Positions 7,515 to 15,900 of a stretch of 36,028 nucleotides of DNA are shown piece by piece. Source of the DNA: a virus. Location of the stretch: IMG/VR virus record IMGVR_UViG_3300047666_000470, positions 1 through 36,028 of that record. One strand, given 5' to 3'. Positions within the stretch are counted from its first letter, which is position 1; every line of letters begins with the position of its first letter. Made by a program: the position numbers and the translations under genes. The notes below the pieces were generated by a model. It saw only the letters and a program-made list of their open reading frames with translations. It searched no databases and was not told the DNA's origin.

Positions 7515-7976
7515 CTACTCCCCTGACTTCCAAGCTGCATACTTATCAGCCAGATTCCCTATGTACCCTTCCCGTAGAAGATACTCATGCCAGAGGTCAT
7601 TGTACGCTCCCTTATCCAAACCCTCACTTTTAAACCAAGCAATTATCACTTCGTTATCCTGCCCTTTGAATATTAAATCCCTTAAATATTTAGCCACTGT
7701 ATTAAAAGTTTTTCTATTAGGGATGGGTACTATAATATTACCACCTCCTACTACTAGAGGACTCTCTACAAAAGCATCTGTAGGTATTGTTATTGGTGTT
7801 ATCAACAACCCTACTTTTGTTAGAGTTAATGCTCCAAAAGACTCCCCACTCGGAATGAAGGAAGGAAATAATGTAATAACCTCAATGAATATAAAACCAG
7901 CAGTAGCTAGGGACAACGTAGGGGAGTCCCCTCCCTCAAGAAAGCCTTCTGTAGCTAAACCCAGAGAATTAAGCAT
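7515..7976 (-). CDS. structural/tail-associated protein with 'GxxND' helical repeat (153 aa)
   Basis: The N-terminus (about 1-30) has GLATEGFLEGG then LSLATAGFIFIEV, a pattern I associate with small uncharacterised phage structural proteins. Residues 119-152 contain two units of the same 17-residue repeat seen in the 299-aa protein (GAYNDLWHEYLLREG, then GNLADKYAAWKSG). It overlaps the 3' end of the 765-aa fibre gene by 8 bases, indicating coupled synthesis. It may bridge or chaperone the distal tail parts; function is inferred from position only. Confidence 0.72.
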   Translation of the reverse strand: MLNSLGLATEGFLEGGDSPTLSLATAGFIFIEVITLFPSFIPSGESFGALTLTKVGLLITPITIPTDAFVESPLVVGGGNIIVPIPNRKTFNTVAKYLRDLIFKGQDNEVIIAWFKSEGLDKGAYNDLWHEYLLREGYIGNLADKYAAWKSGE

Positions 7977-10266
7977 TACGTGTTATCGTAGATGTCGTGA
8001 CTCCATCACCAGTAATAGTAAGTTCTATATCATCAGATTCAATACTCGTAGGTGTGAGCGTTACAGGGTTCCCCAAAGACAATCCTCTCACTTTATGTAA
8101 CTCATCTATTAGCGTTTGGACTACACTTATAGAATCCAACTTGTTACTTTCTGCCGCTGTTAGTCCAGAGACGCCTGTCTCCACTGTGTACACGGGGTCA
8201 TAATCTACTTGAATTGAATTAGAACCAGAAGCTATAATGGTGAGGCCATCACTACGGAAGAGTCTCCCCCCTGTTAGAATTAAAGGGCTTGACTTTGTGT
8301 TATCAAGAGTAACATTAACAATGCTCGAATTTATTCTGATACTATTTATACCTTCCCAGAATACCCCTCCAAATGCTTCATCAATTCCTACTGAAGTGGT
8401 TATAAAATAATAGTACCAAGCAGCAAATCTTTGGACACTTGTAGTGTTATCTGCATCATTGATATCTACTTCTACGTTACCACTATCCCAGCTAAACTCA
8501 GAAATTGCGGAACCATCCACACCAAAAGTATTATAATTAGCAAAAGGTATCTGTGCTGTAGGGAGGGCATTTACTGTGGAGTCTGCTGCAAACGTGAAAG
8601 TACCCTCTATTGGCTCTCTAGCCGTAACTCCATTTTGGTACGTTATGCGATATCTTCCAACATCCCCCGCACTATACCCTGCTCCTTTTGTATAACTGAC
8701 ACTAATACCTGCCCCACCTGAGACTACAGCATTGTTTAGTTCACTCCCTGCGTTTACGTTGTATACTTGAAAACGAGAACCATCAATAATGTTAGGAAGC
8801 TGCAAGTTGTAAGTGACAGGGGGAGCTACAGTACCATTAGCATCCGTTCTTGTTCCTGTGAATAATGCGCCATTAGCTAAGGTTATAACACCTGTAGTTA
8901 CCATATCATTTACGTATGTACTTGCTTTAATTGTAATGGTTGCCCCGTCAAAAGCGTAGACAGAAGCGGCTGTTGCGTCAATTGTTACATTATAAGAACC
9001 TGCGTCAATTGATGTCCCAGACAAAATTACAATAGTTGTTGACTCTCCCAAATAATTATCTACTAAAAAGGATTTTGAACGGTCATAAAATTTTGTACCT
9101 GTGCCAATTTCTGTGTACGCATCAACAGTCGTTTTTGTTGCTTCTGTTATTAATCTATCTGAAAGCAAAGGGATAGTATCTTCTAAGTCTCTATCAATAA
9201 CTAAGGCGCTACTTGATATTAAAAAGTTGTAACCAATAAAAGATTTTGTAAAGTTTTTTCTATCTGTTTTAGTTGTGTTTGCGTAAGTAGAATTAAGAAG
9301 AACCCTAACACCATCGTACACAGGTAGAAAAGAGGTTATAGTCCCACTAGCGTCTGTTAATTCGTTATTAATAATAACGTCACTATTGCCATCCACATAA
9401 CGACAAACTATGCCAGCTATAGGTGCGAGATTAGAATCTACTACAACGCTTGAATACCTAAAACCAATTGATGATATATCAGTCTGACCTGCAACTTGCG
9501 TTCTTAACGTTGTAAAATCAGGGTTTATAAATACTATTTCACATTGGTCACCACTAAATGACCTTGTGTGTAGGACACAAGTATCGGCTTGCGTATCAAA
9601 AATAATGGGTATAACAAAATTCTTACTTCTGAGTTGGAACGCAATAGCTGCATTTTCCACGCGAGTACCAGTGAGGTCAAAAGTGTTTCCAGTTGCGTTT
9701 GCGTAAGCTTTAATAGCTACTGCTTGTGTATTGTGTACTCGTGAGAACCTGTAGCTTATTTCGCTGTTACTTGAGGTATACACACTATCATTAAGAGACA
9801 CACCATCTTCGGGTTCAAAATCCGCATATTCAACTTTAAATTGAACATCACTACCAACTCTAATTCTATTACTCGCATAAAAAGCACCTCCGTACACATT
9901 AAGGATACTTTGGTCTTCCATAAAAAATTTGTCGTTTCCCCCTGTTGTATTTACTGCTAAAGAGCCTCCATTTTCAGCTCTATTATTTAAAAGATTTCCT
10001 TGTATGTACTTGCCATAAATTACAAAATCAGTTGCGTTTATTTTAATAATCTCATTAGAAGCATCCCACACACTAGCCGCACCCCTATTAGAGCTATCTC
10101 CTATTTGAATACGTGCATTAAAAAAATACGTATGTTTATTTCCATTGGTCTCTTGAAAATGCCCACTTCCAAGGGCCAAAGAAATTAGATTGCTATAAAT
10201 ATCGGCACTAGTTATTCCTGTTCCAATGCAAATTAATACGCTACCTGATACGGTATATGTTGCCAT
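7969..10266 (-). CDS. tail fibre / beta-helical receptor-binding protein (765 aa)
   Basis: This 765-residue protein is rich in Asn, Thr, Ser, Gly and Val, with repeated short strands typical of a right-handed beta-helix. It has an N-terminal compact segment (MATYTVSGSVLICIGTGI) and no T7 gp17-type anchor. The last 66 residues (about 700-765) form a recognisable phage module: GLTAAESNKLDSI, a helix ending DELHKVRGL, then NPVTLTPTS and ITGDGVTTSTITR. Similar C-terminal modules recur in tail proteins of many tailed phages. It is the largest protein of the distal late cluster and lacks the anchor shared by the two upstream spikes, so it may be a separate fibre or baseplate-like part. No hydrolase catalytic site can be named. 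Confidence 0.78.
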   Translation of the reverse strand: MATYTVSGSVLICIGTGITSADIYSNLISLALGSGHFQETNGNKHTYFFNARIQIGDSSNRGAASVWDASNEIIKINATDFVIYGKYIQGNLLNNRAENGGSLAVNTTGGNDKFFMEDQSILNVYGGAFYASNRIRVGSDVQFKVEYADFEPEDGVSLNDSVYTSSNSEISYRFSRVHNTQAVAIKAYANATGNTFDLTGTRVENAAIAFQLRSKNFVIPIIFDTQADTCVLHTRSFSGDQCEIVFINPDFTTLRTQVAGQTDISSIGFRYSSVVVDSNLAPIAGIVCRYVDGNSDVIINNELTDASGTITSFLPVYDGVRVLLNSTYANTTKTDRKNFTKSFIGYNFLISSSALVIDRDLEDTIPLLSDRLITEATKTTVDAYTEIGTGTKFYDRSKSFLVDNYLGESTTIVILSGTSIDAGSYNVTIDATAASVYAFDGATITIKASTYVNDMVTTGVITLANGALFTGTRTDANGTVAPPVTYNLQLPNIIDGSRFQVYNVNAGSELNNAVVSGGAGISVSYTKGAGYSAGDVGRYRITYQNGVTAREPIEGTFTFAADSTVNALPTAQIPFANYNTFGVDGSAISEFSWDSGNVEVDINDADNTTSVQRFAAWYYYFITTSVGIDEAFGGVFWEGINSIRINSSIVNVTLDNTKSSPLILTGGRLFRSDGLTIIASGSNSIQVDYDPVYTVETGVSGLTAAESNKLDSISVVQTLIDELHKVRGLSLGNPVTLTPTSIESDDIELTITGDGVTTSTITRNA

Positions 10267-10269
10267 GCC

Positions 10270-10449
10270 TTATGCCTCCCCCATGAGCTTAACTGCTTCC
10301 TTGTAAGACTTGACATGCTTATCATACTTAGCCTTGTACTTCTCGTGCTTCAACCTCAGTACCCTACGTTTATCAGGGAATTTCTGGAGCTTAGTAAGAT
10401 AAACCCTTGCTCTCCATCGTGACCAAAGTTCTTTAAATAAAATAATCAT
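10270..10449 (-). CDS. small basic protein (59 aa)
   Basis: The product starts MIILFKELWSRWRARVYL and is very rich in Lys, Arg and Tyr; the first helix is amphipathic, the rest a long basic helix. ATG at 10449 overlaps the preceding TGA (ATGA), so it is preferred over an in-frame GTG at 10461. It ends 3 bases before the fibre gene starts. Possibly a nucleic-acid- or membrane-associated peptide. The family is not recognised. Confidence 0.68.
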   Translation of the reverse strand: MIILFKELWSRWRARVYLTKLQKFPDKRRVLRLKHEKYKAKYDKHVKSYKEAVKLMGEA

Positions 10450-10844
10450 AGTGAAAACCACCCATTAACGTCTACTGTAACTTGAATATTAGTGCCATCA
10501 GGAGTGACAGGTAAGCCTGTGGCTGTGTCTATGTAAGCAATCAGCCTACTTGTTGCTGCATTCCCTGAGTCCTGTACAAGAACTAAGGCTTCTGAAATGT
10601 CCCCTGTTACAGAAAGGTACACAAGGTCATCTGAGTTAAACGCACCATTCAATATACTTTTTGAACTTAAGTTATTAGAAGTAGCCACACGGTCTGCCAA
10701 AGGTATCTCGCTTAGGAATACGTGAGAGGGGCTGTACGTATAAGAGGCTGTGTCCACCAAAATAGAAACTATGTTATCTACCTCCATATCTATATCACCC
10801 CCTAAGAAGCCCTCTTTGGCTTTAGGGTACAATACATTTGCCAT
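10446..10844 (-). CDS. conserved phage structural protein (132 aa)
   Basis: The opening MANVLYPKAKEGFLGGDI, the later ILVDTASYTYSPSHVFLSEI and the ending ATSRLIAYIDTATGLPVTP match a family that I recognise in many tailed phages, where it lies among head or tail genes and is usually left unnamed. The fold looks like an all-beta domain. The family is often considered a minor virion or decoration protein, but I cannot point to a proven role. The start lies 1 base past the upstream gene's stop, with GAGGG as Shine-Dalgarno. Confidence 0.8.
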   Translation of the reverse strand: MANVLYPKAKEGFLGGDIDMEVDNIVSILVDTASYTYSPSHVFLSEIPLADRVATSNNLSSKSILNGAFNSDDLVYLSVTGDISEALVLVQDSGNAATSRLIAYIDTATGLPVTPDGTNIQVTVDVNGWFSL

Positions 10845-10845
10845 A

Positions 10846-11133
10846 TTAAGCCCTCTTCCCTTTTCTAGTCATACCTTTGAAACTACCATTTTTGGCTTTG
10901 TTTGTTTTACTACTTACTACTCTTTGATTTGATTTAGCATTACTCCCACCATTCCTAAGAGGTTTCTTGTGGTCTATCTCCTTGCCATCCCCCTTCTTAA
11001 CTCTGCCCTCTTTTTCAGCAACTCTACGTGCTTGATTTCTCTTTACACGATTGTCTTGAGTCTTGCTATTGAAAGCTCTTTTTGCCTTACTTGCAGGCTT
11101 GGCATTAGCTTTAAATTCTCCTTTGGCTGGCAT
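10846..11133 (-). CDS. basic protein with HNH-like 'IDHKKPL..GG' motif (95 aa)
   Basis: The protein is extremely rich in Lys, Arg, Asn and Ala. Residues about 48-80 carry GDGKEIDHKKPLRNGGSN followed by SNQRVVSSKTN, the minimal signature (DH...N...N) of a family of small phage HNH-like proteins found near virion genes. No zinc knuckles are present, unlike the HNH enzyme at 1957-2328. It may be a small nicking nuclease active at packaging or simply a DNA-binding basic protein. It is the first gene after a 206-base gap that contains repeats. Confidence 0.72.
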   Translation of the reverse strand: MPAKGEFKANAKPASKAKRAFNSKTQDNRVKRNQARRVAEKEGRVKKGDGKEIDHKKPLRNGGSNAKSNQRVVSSKTNKAKNGSFKGMTRKGKRA

Positions 11134-11182
11134 GTTTTTCTCTCTTATTTGTGTTAGTGGTTACTGACTGAATTAGGGATTC

Positions 11183-11215
11183 TATGTCGTTCATCCCGTT
11201 TATATGTCATTCGTC
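11183..11215. repeat. imperfect 13-bp direct repeat, 20-base period
   Basis: TATGTCGTTCATC (11183-11195) and TATGTCATTCGTC (11203-11215) match at 11 of 13 positions with starts 20 bases apart, about two helical turns. They lie in the 206-base gap (11134-11339) inside the late operon, upstream of the 95-aa basic protein gene. The layout suits a protein-binding site, but no regulator is known. Confidence 0.45.
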
Positions 11216-11220
11216 GCAAA

Positions 11221-11242
11221 TATAATTGCATAGGGGTTGCAA
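11221..11242 (-). promoter_or_regulatory. candidate late control motif, copy 1
   Basis: On the minus strand this reads TTGCAACCCCTATGCAATTATA. A closely similar element is found at 33937-33959 in the leader of the whole late operon. The shared parts are TT-R-CAACCCCT, TGC and TTATA. It is not a good sigma-70 promoter because the possible -35 and -10 are only about 12 bases apart. It could be an activator site or a promoter for another polymerase; this is inference from two copies. Confidence 0.35.
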
Positions 11243-11339
11243 GGAAACTAAGTTATTTATGTTCTTTCTTTTACTTCTTTTGAATAAGAAGTTTTCTTTC
11301 TTTTCAGGGTTATGTGAATATTCTATAACATTAAACATC

Positions 11340-12995
11340 CTATCTAACTACTAAAATAGAATTAGCAATATCCATCTTATAAGCCTCTACATCTCCTCCT
11401 ACAAACGCTAGTGCTTTAATACTATCTCTTACATAGTTATTATAATTCTTAACCTCATCAGTCATATAAACAAAACCTCCTACAGGAACAAGCTCTAGTG
11501 TCTTTTCATCTAATGTGAAGTTCTTACTTGTATCCGTATTAACAGCTTGTCTATCTCTACTTGTTCCTCCTACTAATCTTGACTTAGGTGCATTATAAGC
11601 TTGAGCACTTGCTGAAGCTATTACCCTTGCTCCTAACTCTACAATAGCAGCAGCAGTAGAAGCATGGTCTTCAACAGCAAAGTTCTTGCCTTTAAACTGC
11701 ACTATGCTATTAATAAGATTCTTATATACATTACCCTTAACAGCTTTCTTAACTTGCGTAGGTGTACCTTGTAGTGTGTTTTCTACTATGTCTTTATTAA
11801 AAGTTTGTTGTTCGGGAGTGAATGTGCCATCTGTATTAGCAGGTGCAGTAAAAGCTGCATTAGTTAACTTACCAGCATTTGTAACATCATCCTCATCAAT
11901 AGCCTCCCCTTTTGCAAGTCCTGCAAGTATTCCATAACCCGATGCGATATCCACACCTCCTAGTTCATTTCCACCTAATTTGAGAAGTATAGCCAATGAG
12001 GCATCTCTAGTTTTTCCATCACTACTTGTCATTCCCTTAACTATATTCTGCATAAGCATCTTATCAGGTAAAAGACCTAATGCTTTAGTAACAGCCTCCT
12101 CTCCCATTAAACCTTCAAAACTATCAAGTACAGCGTTGCCTGCTGTCCTGAAAGCATTCTGTTGTTCTAATGTTAGTGTTATACCTAATGAAGCTGCTGT
12201 TTCTACATGTTGCCTAACTTGCGCATCTAAAGAAGTACGTTCATTTGTTATTAACTCAAATAAAGGCGCTTTGTCTACCGAATTAAAACCACCTAACTCT
12301 TCTGCTTTTGTATTTAATTTAGATGAAAGAGTAAGAGAGTAGTCTGCCATAACAGGAGAAAGGTAAGCAGCCGTCTTTTTAGCATCTGTCATTTTATTAT
12401 ACGTACCACTTTGTATTTGATTAGAGAGAGTTGCTGCCCTCACTTTTCTTTCTGAATCTGCAATCTCCCCTTGTACACGTAGTTCTTGTTGTTGCTCTGG
12501 TGACATATTCTCAATACCTACAGCACTTTGTCCTGAACTAATAGCGCCAGCCCTTGCGCTAGTAACCAAGTTAGCAGCATCTTCTTGTCTTTGGACTTCT
12601 GCTTTGTTTAAATTACTTTCTGTTTCTGTGAAGTTTGTCCCTGTAAGTTTATTACTCGCGGCAATAACTTGTGTTTGAAAAGAGGCATCCCCTAGTCCTT
12701 TTAAAAACTTTCCTCTTTTAGCCCTCGCTGCCGCACCATTTTGTTCTTGGGAAGCCATACTAGCTTGCATATCCCCGTATGCTAACGTAGCCTCATCGAG
12801 TCTTGTCTGATATTCTACTTGCTGCTTCTTAGCTCCTACAAGAGCCGTGGCTGCTTTATTCTGTCTATACAACCCAAGACCAAAGCTTGCAGCACTTATA
12901 ACGTCTGTAGCAAGGCTACCTGTGTTAGTTTGGAGTTGAGGTGAAGACCCTGCTTGTTGTGTCAGGGTTTGAATATCTTTTGTAAACTTAGCCAT
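11340..12995 (-). CDS. internal virion / DNA-ejection protein (551 aa)
   Basis: The product is Ala-, Gln-, Asn- and Thr-rich with long helical stretches and no membrane segment or enzyme motif. Its start overlaps the stop of the 1789-aa ejection protein by 1 base (TAATG), and the pair follows a gp14-like gene. In T7 the comparable cluster is gp14, gp15 (747 aa) and gp16 (1318 aa), which form the internal core and the trans-envelope ejection channel. By size and context this is the gp15-equivalent, although here it lies downstream of the larger protein rather than upstream. Sequence similarity to gp15 is not obvious by eye. Confidence 0.7.
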   Translation of the reverse strand: MAKFTKDIQTLTQQAGSSPQLQTNTGSLATDVISAASFGLGLYRQNKAATALVGAKKQQVEYQTRLDEATLAYGDMQASMASQEQNGAAARAKRGKFLKGLGDASFQTQVIAASNKLTGTNFTETESNLNKAEVQRQEDAANLVTSARAGAISSGQSAVGIENMSPEQQQELRVQGEIADSERKVRAATLSNQIQSGTYNKMTDAKKTAAYLSPVMADYSLTLSSKLNTKAEELGGFNSVDKAPLFELITNERTSLDAQVRQHVETAASLGITLTLEQQNAFRTAGNAVLDSFEGLMGEEAVTKALGLLPDKMLMQNIVKGMTSSDGKTRDASLAILLKLGGNELGGVDIASGYGILAGLAKGEAIDEDDVTNAGKLTNAAFTAPANTDGTFTPEQQTFNKDIVENTLQGTPTQVKKAVKGNVYKNLINSIVQFKGKNFAVEDHASTAAAIVELGARVIASASAQAYNAPKSRLVGGTSRDRQAVNTDTSKNFTLDEKTLELVPVGGFVYMTDEVKNYNNYVRDSIKALAFVGGDVEAYKMDIANSILVVR

Positions 12996-15900
12996 TATTT
13001 ATCACCTTGCATTAGTTCGTAATTCTCTCGTAGATTGTTTAGCACTTCTTCTGCTTCTTCTGAATGCCCATCAGCTTTCTGGCTTGTAATTCTTAAAGCT
13101 TTTACAATACCTTCTAATGTATTGCCTGTTATCTGTGGTTGTATTGTTTCGTTGTAGCTTGGTGGCGTTTCTTTTAATGCCCTTTCTTTAAAAGCATTCT
13201 CTGCTGCATTCCAATTGGATTTACTTGAGAACCTTTTAGCAAAAGCTACACCTTCCGAATACAACACTTGCTGCCTTTCTCTTGTGAGTGTTCCCATATC
13301 CATTTCATAAGTGAGCCTTCTTGCATATATCTGTAAGGCTGTGTTAGTACTCTTTTTAGCGTAGAAAGACATATCCGTGATACCACTCCCATCCCCTTGA
13401 GAAAACTTCATTCTATACATTTTATCTGTTAGAAGTTCAGGTTCATATCCAAAATGTGACATAATAGCCTCGCCTTTAGTTATCCTGTCATCACTAGAGA
13501 GGCTTGTGCTTGTAGCGTTCCTCCCTGTGTGGTAGGCAATGTATGCTTTTTGACCTGTATCTAAAAGTTTAAATGGTTCTAAAACTTCTGCTGAGAGCAA
13601 AGCAAGTGTTTCCGCTGTCCCCATAGAACCATCAGTAAAGCTGTTGATTGCAATAAGGCTAGCTGAGTAGGCACTCTCTGCCACATTGTTTATCATAAAT
13701 GCAGAAGCACCTAGTAAGTTTACTTGAGGAAAGTCTCCTGCAACTAAGCTTGAGAACATATCAAGGAAAGCACTGGGACTCATAGTTTGGTTAACATCCA
13801 GTTTTCCTTCTACCCCTGCTGCTTTCATTGCCCCATTAGCCATCTCGCTAGCCATACCATTAAAGAAGCCATCTAGTAAAGGAGGCATGTCTGCTGTTGT
13901 CTTGTATTGCCCTCTTACAAAGTCCTCTAAGCTACTGCCTAGTGACTTTCCTAGTCCACCTTCAGGGCCAAAGGCTGTATATACAAGAGCGGAAGTTATA
14001 AAAGCTTTTGTATAAGTGTCTGTTACTCGTGCTTTGTTCTTACCTAAGCTCCCTAGTTCCCTGTCTGTTACTTGCTTTAAAGCAGCATTTAATGGTAATC
14101 GTATAGCTTCCCACTGTGGCTCTACTACTGTGTCTAAAAATGTTTTGTATACAGCTTGCATAAACTGCCCCACAAAAGAAAGAGGATTACCCCTGTTTTG
14201 AAACCAGAATTGGTCTAGGGAGTTCTGCGTAAGCATTCTCTTCTGAGCTTGAAAGCTTATCTCTGCTTGTTCCCTTCCTTTAAATACACCCCCATTCTTA
14301 GCCATAAGCTCAAAGTATTCCGTAAGGTAGGCAAGTGCATTACCTACAACTAAAGGAACCTCCTGTACACCCTGTGAGGCTCTTTTGAGGGTGGGAAACA
14401 TTGAAAGTTCACTTGCTCCTTTTACAACAGCCTTTACTTTGTTTGTGTTTATACTACCACCCGCTGTTCTAGCAAGGTCTAAGAAATCATTACTCCTACC
14501 AACAGCATCTATTAATCCATTAGTAGCCAGTGCATCATAAAGCTCCTGTGCCTTAACATCACTTTTTAATATCTTACTGAGACCTGATAAGTCACCAGTT
14601 AAACTTGCATTTATAAGAGCAGGTAGAGCCATTACAGCTTTGCCACCATTCTTAGGGCTAGATGCAATAGCAAACATAGCTTGAATAGTATTCTGACCTG
14701 ATTGATACAAACCATTCCATACAATACCTAGTACGGATGTCTTCTGCTGTATAGCCCCCACAGCTTTCTGTGAGTTTAGTTCTACACCCACTTTGTTAAA
14801 TACTTTGTTAAGCACTTGGTCTGCACTGCTCATCCATCCATCGTACATGTAGTGACGTAGAGATTTTAAATAAGAGTGGTGGTTAACAAACTCTGTTCTC
14901 ATATCAGGAGTAAGTCTTTCCCACTTTTCTTTATCGTACATTTTGCTAATGTCATTCTCGTAACGTGTAGCACTACCTTCTTTGAGGACACCCTCAAAAG
15001 CTTTAAAGAACTTTATCTCCGTAGCTTTCATAACATTAAAATCTAAACTGTTCTGTAAGGAACCTATAGTAGAGAATAAACTTTCAAACGCATTGAGAAC
15101 TCCTGCTGTCTTACTACCATCCGCACCCTTAACCAGCTCTCCTCTCTTTTTAGTATGTGCAGCAGAAGGGCCAAACTGAACACTATCTTCTCTTGCAAAG
15201 TCTGTTTCAGTATTCTCTCTACTGGGAGAAGCAAAAATTCCTTTATCTGCATCCTCTAAAGCCCTTGCTTCACTTTCTGTTTTAACAATATTAACTACTT
15301 TAGAAGACCTAACATCTACACCATTAACTTTTCTAAGTACATCTTGCTTCACAACCCATCCAGATTCTCTATACATCCTGTCTATGTGACCTACGCCATA
15401 ACTAAGGGTATCCCCTGCTTGAAGCTTCTTTACATTCTGAGGTGGGACTCTTACGTATGTACGTGTATCGTCTCCTACTTTTATAGCCTGTCCTAGCTCA
15501 ACAACAATGTCACTTTCAAACAAAGATTCTTTAGGAACAAGCTGTTTAGTTATAATGTCGTATATAAGCCCATCCCCATTTAGTTTCTTTCCACCTTTCT
15601 TTTGTAAACTCTTTACATCCATAACACTGCCTAAGTTATTATCAAAATCCATCCCAAGAGAAATAACCTTTTGATTAGCAGCCCGTAGTGCGTTGTAATA
15701 GTTTCTTTCTTTTATAACAAACACATCATCATATATATCTCTAATAGTTCTGTAGCTGTCATACACATCATCTGGAACAGTGCCAAACACTTTCTCAAGA
15801 GAAGACTTTGTAGCCCACTCCACTGCATCTGTATCCCCTTTCTCTAACATTTTCATAAGAAGGAGGTTTTTCTCAGGGCTAATAAACATAGCTTTCTTAG

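Noticed and set aside
11221-11242. TTGCAA ... TATATT as a sigma-70 promoter on the minus strand
   Set aside because: Only about 12 bases separate the hexamers; kept only as a shared motif of unknown type.
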